DNA from: Dermacentor variabilis
Taxonomy: Eukaryota > Arthropoda > Arachnida > Ixodida > Ixodidae
DNA length: 64,000 nucleotides
Assembly (NCBI RefSeq): GCF_050947875.1
Contig: NC_134574.1
Span: forward strand, 106,731,469-106,795,468
Direction of reading: 5' to 3'
Of the stretch, positions 24,501-35,400 are shown piece after piece. Each line of letters opens with the position of its first letter. The stretch's first letter is position 1. The notes beneath the pieces were generated by a model. The model was not told the DNA's origin and searched no databases. It worked only from the letters and a program-made list of their open reading frames with translations. The position numbers were made by a program, and so were the translations under genes.

Positions 24501-27500
24501 CTAAACTAGCATTTTACGCAAAGAGAAGAAATTACCATTGCTTGCCCTGGTCGTTCGCTGCTTCCTTCTTTCTCTTTCTTTTTCCTCACTCCTTGCACGA
24601 TTAAGCGGAGAAGCGAAACCGAGCTCGTCAGCTTCGGTGGATACCATCAGAAGAGCCAGAACGCTGCCCGCAAAATAGAAAACACTGGTCATCATTAGGT
24701 ATTCATACAAAATACAATACATACAAGCAATACATAAAATTTACATTTCACACGACCGCACCACGCACTTCGAAATTTCAGGTCGTCAGGCCTGTCCCTG
24801 GGCCTCGATAGTTCGATAGTACTTGCAGACAAGCAGTCGTGTTGTCCGCTTCAGTTTGCCATCGGAAACCACGGGTGAAACATCGATTTTGATTCGTATT
24901 GACCGTTGAGCTGCATTACTAAGTCAATTGAGGATGTCTTCATTCGAATTCAAGATAAAATCTAGTGTAATTTCGACCGGCGTTCCTTTACAAGAAGTCG
25001 TAAAACATAATTTGTTAAAAGTAAGTGTCCACAGAAATTTGTCGCCTGCAAATAAAGTAAGGTTACGGCAAAACAATCACTAGATGCACGAATGAGAATT
25101 GCACGGTTGTGGTACGCCATATGCCTGGGTGTTGTGTTAAAGGTGACGCTCACCACAGATAAACGGTTTGATAATATTAACAATAATGTTCTCAGTAAGA
25201 TTTGGAAATAGGCCTACAGTAGGACACACTAGGCTAAGACTCAACTAATACAAGACGTAAACTGAATATATGGAGATCAGAACTACAATATTTCTGATAA
25301 ATACGTATAAAGAAGTAAGGTTCTGTCAACTAGACTGCGTGGCCAGCGAATGATAGCGCATGTTTGGAAGTTTTAACCCCCGTTTAAAGCAGTAAACGAA
25401 GCAATGCAGGCTGAATTAATAAACAACTCGAAACATTCCGTCTCCCTGTGCGCAGAGCTGGCCGAATAATTGTCTAGTTGAAATAACTTGGGACGCGCTT
25501 TGTTTTCGTGCCATGTCCCGCCCTTTCTTTCTAACTATTTCTCGTAACATTCTGCGTAGCACAACACTCACTGAGTGATCTCAACGCACCGCTTTACGCT
25601 AACGTTAGGAGCAAAAATGCAGATTCCATGTCCAGTTTGAGGGCTCAAGTACAAATTTGTTTTTCTGCGCAGTAGCGCGAATATTACATTCGGATATTGG
25701 GCTTCGGGAAGCAAATGGCATTTTCTTGGCCGGCACGTGGCACCTTTGCCAAGAAAACAAAGAAAAAAAAGAAAACGTCGCACATGATCTCCCGCTTCCT
25801 GGGCCGCAGGATTCTCCGGTCATCTCGCCCATTCAGCTCGAGGCTGGGAACAGCTTTTATGTGCAAGGAACGCCGCCACCGCCTTGCACTGAGTGAGTAT
25901 GAGCGCCTCGCTTTTAAATCGTTTTGAATATTTTTTTTACTTTGTATTTTTCCTAGCTTGCTGATCTTCTCACACTTATCTACATTTTAAATATTTCCCG
26001 AGGGTTCCGTGCAGTCTTTGACATTGGGACCTTCGTCTGTATATTATCTGCGACCCATTTACTGTATGCTAACGAATGATGACCTGAAACTGGCGCTGAA
26101 GCTTTCGTTTCGAACCCTCACGGCATTTGATGACCGTGTCTGCTCCTGCTGAACAGCCGGCATACAAAAAGGTGGGCGGATCACATGACCGATGGTGGGG
26201 TCGAACTTCGATCCTCCAGCCCAGGAACCCCACGTTCCAACCAATAGGCACCATCCGTACACACACTAATTCTGGCGCGTGCACAAGCGACAGTTTCAAT
26301 CGGGCCAAAGAATCAGGACCACACGAGTAACAGTCGACGCCACCGCTGCCTTTTGTGCCGTACTTCGTACACCTGCCTTTACTTCTTCCTTCGACAAAAA
26401 ATCAAACATCTCAATCGTCATCGTGATATCGCTGCGTCCCGCCGTGGTGGCTTAGCGGCTATGGCGTTGCGCTACTAAGCACGAGATCGCGGGACTTAAC
26501 TCAGCCCGCATATCGATGGGGCCGAAATGCAAGAACACCGGCGTACCGTGGGTGCACGTTAAAGAAACCCAGGTGGTCTAAATTTACGGAGTCCCTCACT
26601 ACGTTGCGCATCATAATCCAAAAGCGGTTTCGGCGCGTAAAACCCCATGATTTAATTTTAATTTTTCAACCCCAGGTGGTCCAAATTAATCCGGAGCGCC
26701 TCCCCCCCCTGTACCTCCCCCCAACCGCGTGCCTCATAATCAGATCGTGGTTTTGCCGCGCAAAACGCTACAACCTAATTTTTAATATCGCTGCGTCGAC
26801 GTATCACAGTGTGCCTTCGCTATAACTCTTGCTTGCGTTTCGCCGTAGCTTGAGAACGGTGTTTTGCATAAACGTAACACGAGAAAAAAGGCGCCATCTG
26901 CGCGGTGCATGAACATTGCAGGAGAATACGTGTTCCATAGGATGGCAGTAGAGAGCGTTGTATGCGCCGTATTTAGTTTTACAGCATTTACTAGCTTCGC
27001 GAGCATAGATTGAAGCGTGTGGAGGGCCTGCACATTTCTTACTCTTCCTGTTAAAAAAATTATGGGGTTTTACGTGCCAAAACCACTTTCTGATTATGAG
27101 GCACGCCGTAGTGGGGGACTCCGGAAATTTCGACCACCTGGGGTTCTTTAACGTGCACCTAAATCTAAGTACACGGGTGTTTTCACCCCCATCGAAATGC
27201 GGCCGCCGTGGCCGGGATTCGATCCCGCGACCTCGTGCTCAGCAGCCCAACACCGTAGCCACCGAGCAACCACGGCGGGTCCCCTTTCTGTTGGACAGTG
27301 TTATCGCGGTTTCCACTTGACAGACACAAACAGTTGCAACTGTACAAAATATTTGCTCGTGCCGGTCGCATTGTTGCAGCCTAGCTTGCCGTGAGCCTTC
27401 TTTCTTTTTTTTTTTTTCGTGCGCTTTCGAATCCTTCCGCTCGGCCATATAGCGTGCCACTGGTAGGCGGACACAGGGAGTGCAGATCTTTTCGAGAAGT

Positions 27501-29387
27501 GCTTTTATTGGCTTCGTGTCACCGCTGGAACTGGAGCCAGGTGTAGCGGCGGGGCAGTTCTGAAACAGTTTCACATTATTCTACTCACCCGCTTGATTCG
27601 TCAATAGGGTTATTTCAAGTAGGCGAAGAGGAGCACTAACGACTATTCGGACAGTCATCGAGCAAGGTGCAGTGGCACCGTGTAAAGAACTGATGCAAAC
27701 CCTCGCCAAGGTACTTCTTTTTAGAATGTTGTAATTGTGCTGTTGAACCTTGTTTTGAACGTTGTGATTTAGTGACACGTTCGAATGCGCTCCCTTGCCC
27801 ATTTGAAAGCATCACTATGATTTCAGCTAAGCGCAGGCCTGAGTGGCACAGCTGGAGCTAGAGCGAGCAATCGCCAGAGTTCTCTTTCAGCGATTTCAAG
27901 TGGTCGAGTTCGCTCGCTTCCATGTGTTACCATTGCAACTTCCCGAAGGAAAGGGCGGCTAACAATTTCTGATCAAATGTTCTAGCAAGAGATCACGCCG
28001 CATAACCGCTGATATTAGCGCCAACTCTCGCGATAGCACATTATGAGCTCTATGCGTGCTCGTGTTGGGCCACAGAGGCTTGCCCGCGTCTGGCTTGCAT
28101 ATTAAGAGATCGTCTCTTGAACGCGCGTTTCAAAAGTGCCATTAAAGTTGCGATGAGTGCGATGACAGGCAGGGGCTCGAAACTCGACATGCGTCGAGAG
28201 CATTCAGGATACGCAGTGGGCATGTTTCTTTTTTTTTGTGTGTGTGTATATGGAAGTTCCCCATATCTCTGCTGCGTAAGTACTCATGTAGAGGGCTCAG
28301 GAAGCAAACGTTTGGCTTTGACCGCTGCTCGCATTGACCGATGTCAGCCACACTTTAGCACAGAGAAGCGTTGCCCCGATACGGCATCTCCCAATGGACT
28401 CAAAGGAGGGCGATGTTATCTGTTTGACCCCGATGACAAAACACGACGGGATATGACAGCGACGAAAAACTGCTACCGTCATCCTAAAACAACTATGCAA
28501 CCAAATGACGCTTTGCTACGCTGACTATGAATGGCTACACTATCGCTCTGCTTAATCGGCGGAGTAAGGTGAGCCGGTCATATACACATAGTGAAATCCT
28601 AAAATGGACTGACCGCTGATATGGCGTGAAAAGAATCCAACCCTTCGCGAAAATATCGCTTCACACAGATTCCAAGATCTGCGTTGGATCTGCATCAATT
28701 ATCGGAGAGCAAACGCTTGAGCTGGCGGATGCGTGAACAGCGTTGACTATATATAGCTTCAAATTTATGGCACAGAAGATAAGCCCTAATGAGTGAGATC
28801 GCATTTTAGTAGGCGCAAAATGTCCTTATGCGAAAAAAAGTTCACGGATCGTACGCACATGGGCGAATCGGTGATAAGCGAAGCGTTCTTTGATATTTGG
28901 GAATGTTAACGAAAACGTAACGCGAACATAACCTTCACGACGCAAATGTTTGCGCAGTATGACGCTAGTGGAATACACGAAAGTAATGGTTGTGACGCAA
29001 ACGTAGTGCGGTATTTATTCAAATGCAACGGGACCACGTAAATATCGTATACAATGCTGCAAACGTTTCAGTGTAGGGCTGGCGTCAGCACGACACCAAT
29101 GCAAATTAAGTTTATTGGATGCGCCCCGCGTGTCTGCTCGTGTTTTGTACTGCACATAACTTCCACGACTCATAGGGCAGTGTATGTCACCCGTAGTCAA
29201 CAATGGCAGCGTTAGTAATGAGCGATGCAATTTCAACTAGACTCTTTCACATGACTGCAAGGACGTCGTGTCATTACTGTAGGAGATGTCGGAGATAGAA
29301 AGGGCACAGATAGCTTCGCTTTTGAAACACGCCAGAGACACAGCATAATTGTCGCTGCTCTGTCGGTTGAAACGCTTCGGCTCCTGC

Positions 29388-29418
<31 letters not shown>

Positions 29419-32400
29419 GGTTACGCCCACTGCAGGGGAAAGGCCTTTCCCATACTTCTCCAACTACCCCAGTCATGTACTAATTGTGGCCATGTCGTCC
29501 CTGCAAACTTCTTAATATCATCCGTCCACCTAACTTTCTGCCGCCCCCTGCTACGCTTCCCGTCCCTTGAAATCCAGTCCGTAACCCTTAATGACCATCG
29601 GTTATCTTCCCTCCTCATTACATGTCCTGCCCATGCCCATTTCTTTTTCTTGGTTTCAACTAAGGTGTCATTAACTCGCGCTTGTTCCCTTACCCAATCT
29701 GCTGTTTTCTTATCCCTTAAAGTTGCACTCATCATTCTTCAGCGGCTCCGGCTCGCCGTCCACTAAATCGCATTTGCTATAAACTCTTCTCATCAAGTTC
29801 AAAGCACTGAGCTTGTTCCAAGACCTTTCTAGAAAAGCTGACGCCGCATGCGAAAAAAAAAAAGAAACCCCGCCACTGCGCGTGCAGGTTCAAGATTGCA
29901 CTGTCGAAGGGCCCCGAGGAGACCGCCGAAGCTCTGCTCGTCGTCCACGTCGTGCTTAAGAATGGCCTCGTGTTCGTCTACGACGGCGTCGACGGAAACA
30001 AGGGCGACGGCTACCAGCTCAAGGTCAGGGCCAACCGGCTCTTTTCGTGTAGAGTGGACGCGCTCGCCGACAGCTTCAAGGTAAGTTGCCAAACATTTTA
30101 AAGGACAACCGCAGCGAGATTTTGGACCGTGGAATAAGAAGCCTATAGTTTCAGATAGCGCAGGTCTACTGCGGCTTCCGTGCAAATCATTATTCTTGAA
30201 GTGCAAGCGGATGCCTCATGAAAGACACCTCAAAGTAGACGTTCTCGATACCGAAGCTGTAAGAAAAAAACGAGAAAACTGGGCCAGAACCGCTCGCCGG
30301 AAGTGACGCATGTCCAAGAAGGCGTGGTACTGTGGCCTGACCTCCGAGATTATGCGCAGTACGCGGGCTGTCCGCGGCGCACTGAAAAAAAGTCTGAGGT
30401 GACGTGTTGAGAGTTCAGTCATATCCGCTGACGAGTCATCTGTTTACGTGTTAATTGAAGGGCAACTCCGGCATTCTTTTCTTTTAACTGTGATAGGGTA
30501 CTTTCATTTTAAAATGGCAATCACAATCCTGTCACCGGTTGGGGGGTTCAATATGCTTAGAAACTCACCAATAATTTTAATACCCCATAAACGAGGTACC
30601 ACCGAAACGGATAGCTGCCTCGTAAGACGTCGCGATGAGTCAATGACGTCGGATCCTATACACTGCCGTAATATAAAGACGCAGTAAACTCGGTGCTAAC
30701 GCCCAAAAGACAGAAATCGAAGCTGATTATGCCCCCTGAGAGGAGATTTTTTCAGCTCTTTCGAAATAGACAGCGGCCATTTCAGCGACGACATGAGCGC
30801 TAAGGAACGCCGTCTGCTTTTGACCCACCTCCGCAACCGCGCGAAGCAGCTGATGTGCCCAAGTTCGATGCATTGTGCTGGGGCAAGACGAAGAGAAGCA
30901 CCGGTTATCACGTCTATCACAACGATGATTGTCAGCCGTTGTGTCGCAGACAATAAAGCTTCGAATGGGGCTAGTTGGTGTGACACCGTTCTGCTTGATG
31001 CACTATGCTGTTTATACGAAGGACAACAAAAGAGACAGACACGCATGTGCGCAAACTTTCAACTGTTAAACATTCACTAGCGCACGTCAAATATATACAC
31101 GAAGGGTGACTGCAAACGAAAAGAAAACGAGATGAAAGACGAAAAAGGAGCCAATCTATGCACATCTGGTGACAAACACAAGTATGGCTTGATCTAACGT
31201 CCGACTGTGAATTTAAAAGCAGCTTTTAAATTTATAGGCGGATGTTAGATCAAGCCGCATTTGTCACTGTCAAATCAGGTGTGCGTAGATTCGCTTCTCT
31301 TTCGTCTTTCACCTCATTTTCTTTTGATTTACAGTCACCCTTCGTGTATATATTTGGCGTGCGCTAGCGAATGTTAAACAGTTGAAAGTTTGCGCACATG
31401 CGTGTCTGTCTCTTTTGTTGTCCTTCGTATGAACAGCATAGCGCAGCAAGTAGAATGATGTCGTAGACAAAGAAGGCAGCTTCGTCGTTTCTGGGCGATG
31501 TGGCGGGGTAGTCTCTGTCACAAACATAGGGTGGCCAGAAAAAGTCACACATTAGTGGGCATGAGTGAAGAACACGCAACCAATAGGTAATATTCGTTTT
31601 CAGGAAGTCTAAATGACTTGCAATCATATCGTTTGACAGAGATAATCAGAGCGCAATAGAGAACGTATATACAAAATTTTATTAAGATCAGTAGACATCG
31701 AAATATCGCCGGAGTGGGCCATTTTAAAAACTGCTAATAAGAATGGTAGACACTTGCCAGTCCTATAACACCGCAGAAATTAAATCAATTGTATATGCTA
31801 TAATAATTTATAACAAACTTTGCCAAAGTGAAATTTCGTCGCATTTATTCTTTAACACCGAGACTTCTACAAAGATTAATAGAGGAAAATCTGGCGCTCA
31901 TGTTTACGTATGCTGCAGGCAGGGTGGTTCAGCCAGAGCGGAAATTATGGTTAGTACATGAATTTTGTTAAACCTCCTCCTCCTGGCTTCAAACGGCTTT
32001 AAGTTTATGCGGGTGGATCATTTTCAACAAATTATTCCATAATAAATGCAACGATTCGCAATGATTAAGCATTTGCGCAGAGACAAATCTGCGTCGATGT
32101 GTTAAGGAAGCAATGAGGTCTTCAAAATTCAGAAAGATAAAGCGTGACAGACAACGACTCAGTAAATTATGAAACTGAAAGCATTGAGATCAGACAAATC
32201 TATTTAGGGACTCCCCTGGTAGCAGACGACTAAATTTAGCGGCAGATGAATAGGAAGTTTCAATAGCCTGGAATTATGTAAGACTCTCCCGCTGGTACCA
32301 GTTGTGCTACGCGATTACAGCGTTAACAGACCAGCTAGGTACGCGTGCTCGACATGCGAAGAGTATTTCTCATAATTAAACAAATAAATATCAAGTACCT

Positions 32401-35400
32401 GAAGCCGACCATAACAGTGTGTCTCTTCTGTTTTTCTTGGCAAACTTGGGTGTCGAAAACCTGACACCGGAAGCTTTCTGTACGTTCCCTCGGCAGAGAC
32501 GTATCGTTTAAGAATATACAGTTTTAGTGCTGCGCCATGACGATACGTCCGCGCCTTGCGGAACGTAGCAGCGCGTGTCACGTCAGGACTTTTGGTACTA
32601 CGAAATTCCTGCGACGCGTCCGGCGTCGAGCCACGCTCCCCCGCGCGCGCCGATAACGTCGGACTATAAACGCGCTTTAAGAGCAGACACGAAAGCGCAC
32701 AAGCAGCAGGGGCGAACGTGAAATGTGTCGGTTAAAAGAGGCTACATTTTATACAGATGCAGTGCACTAATCGTATCGAGAAAACTAAGGACTAAGAAAT
32801 AAATAAGGAATAAGAAAATAAGGAATAAGAAAAATAATGAGCCTTCTGAGGCTGGCGCGGTCATTTGCGATGCACTGCGCCCGGAGGTTGAGCTTTACGC
32901 GCAAACAGCGCACGCTGAATACTTTCTCGAAAACAAAGTTCGTGTTTCTTGCTAAAAACAAAGCTCAAGTTTTTTTTTTTTTTTTGCTATGGATTCCCAC
33001 AGTGCAGGATGCTGGGATGGGTTCTACGCGTTAACTTCACGCAGCAAAGCCAAATCGTAGGCCATCTAAGAGTACAGAATTCCACTTGTCCCCTTTAACG
33101 CCGCCATTTTGCGAAACTCTTTTGTCTCGCGCTCTCCCGAACAAACGAGGACCACGAGAGCGGCACGCGAGGCTGCCCACGCATGCGCGCAAGAATCGGA
33201 TGCGTGCGGAGGTGGCGGCCGCGTAGGCATCACGTGCCGTCCTTGTTGAGTTCTGCGCATGCGCACTTTGCAGAACGTAATAATATTACGTACGTAACGC
33301 CGTTGCGTACGCACTGTATGCAGTACTAAAGCTGTCTAATGTTGCAACGGTCGCTACACGACACAGTTGACGCAGATGACAATGGTGATTCTTAAACGCT
33401 TAGCCCTTGTGGACCCCTTAGACCTGCAAGTTGTTTTAGGGTCACGCTAACTTCAGTGCGACATGCAAGTGGGCATGCGCATTCTGTTTCTGTCGTCTAT
33501 GTTGCGCTGAAGCTAACAGTTGTACAAATCGCACCAACTCTCGTGACAAAGTGTAGTACTGGTTAAGGGATCCCATTTATTACAGTGTTTGTTTCGCAAA
33601 ACAATGCAGACAGAGACATAAGAGAGTTTTAAAATAGGGGCCCCAAAGAAATAGCGTCGAAGCCACTGCGCATGCGCAAGACGGAAACTGCCTTTGGGTT
33701 TTGCGTTGGGAACGCTATTTCACCGATTTAGCGGGAGCCCAAATAGCGGCCCCAAAAGTTTTGCGTCGGCAAATATGGCGGCACCCATCGAAGCGACGGC
33801 TCTAACCTAGCACCAAACTGGGTTCGATTCGCGGTAACGCGTGAAGTTCGCAAGCTAGGAGAAGTGACTGCGGTTATCGCTTTCTCTCAACTAGCGTGTG
33901 TTATGAAGATTGACTCATTAGACGCCGCTGATTTTGAATTCGATTGTGGGTTTTATGGCTCGTAGGCCTAACACGGCTAAGCTTGGCTGGTGAAGGCTAG
34001 TAAAGTTGGTTTGCTCAAAACTAAGCGCAACTAATTGTTTGCTGCTTACAGAATAACCTCTAAGTTGTAATTAAAGGCGAATACACGAAACCCAAAATTA
34101 TTATTCCTATTATAAAATGGTATATCTTATTTAATTATTTCTAATAGCTTTTCTTTGACGCCGTAGTGGCGCTGTCAGCGCAAGACGCTATCCGCAAAAC
34201 GTAAAACCCTATTCTAAAACTCTTAACTCCCACGTTCCCCAACGCTAACACCCGCAAAGCTCTTTGGGGCCCCAAACTATTGGGGCCCCTATTTTAAAAC
34301 TCCCTATAATCTAAATTTACGTGTAGTGACATGCTGATGTGTTTCACGCGTAAGGGTTAATTTTTTAGCTTATGTTACGCTCACATTTATGCAATCAGTG
34401 TACGAAAACTGGTGTTGCGCGCAGGAAAGCGGGTGCCGTATTCTCGCACGACTACTTTCGCGGTTACTTTCACTTTAGCGGAATTTCGCTTTACTGGCAC
34501 GCGGTGCAGGGGCGCCCACGAGCGAAAGAATGTTGGCACAGTGCCAAGCCCACTGCCTTAAGATGGTGCTAAGAACACTGTGACTCTGCGATTATTTGTC
34601 TCTGGCGGACCCGGATTGCTCGGGCGGTGACTTCAGCCAATGAGCGTTGCGTGTGCGTCGTCTCAGGATCGTATCGGGCAGTCCTGGAAAGTTCGGGACG
34701 GCAAATCGAAGAGGCTCACTGTCACTCATGGATGGCGACGCATCCTGTGCTAGTCACGCGAAATCTCCCGAACGCATCCCAGAAAGCGATCGTCCGAGGG
34801 TATGCCGCCCCAGAGTTGACACAACAGGCTTCACTTAAAACTGTGCAAGTCGCAATTGCGGTCGAAAATTAGCCCTGCTTCCTGCCTGCGGTTTTCAACG
34901 TAAAGAACCTACTAACGTTGTGCGGTACTGCAGCGTGAATTCTGGAGCAATCTCAAAAGTGGTACCTAGGACTTTTCAGTCCTATGACTTCACTGACTTC
35001 TTCATATGACTTCACTACCGCTCGACTTCGTCTGCAGTTATTGCGCGTAGGCTAAAGCGACTAACGACAACGCCAAATACTGGAGGCAGGCTAAATTCGT
35101 GAGCGATCGATTCGCGTCTCTCTGTGAAGTCAAATTAAAATCACGCACGAATACTTCTGTGCTGCAGGCGATATATCAAACAACTGCTTAGAGAAAACAC
35201 GAGTCCAAACGAATATTTCTGTAGACTTTCGGCGGAGCTTCAAATCTATCGGCTACTTAATAAGTCTCTGCGAGGATGCATCGAGTGAATTCTTAGGAAC
35301 GTGTTCTCAGCATTTATTCTTTTGTTTGTTTTTGGCCAGGTCTGGGTGAACACCTTAACTGCTACAGACACGAATGCCGACCCCTTCGACGTGAAGCAGA

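Noticed and set aside
34627..34872. Possible short exon with MDGDASCASH start at 34728 and a GTATGC donor
   Set aside because: Several upstream ATGs, no recognisable protein and no second exon. It lies inside the last galectin intron and cannot be told from chance.
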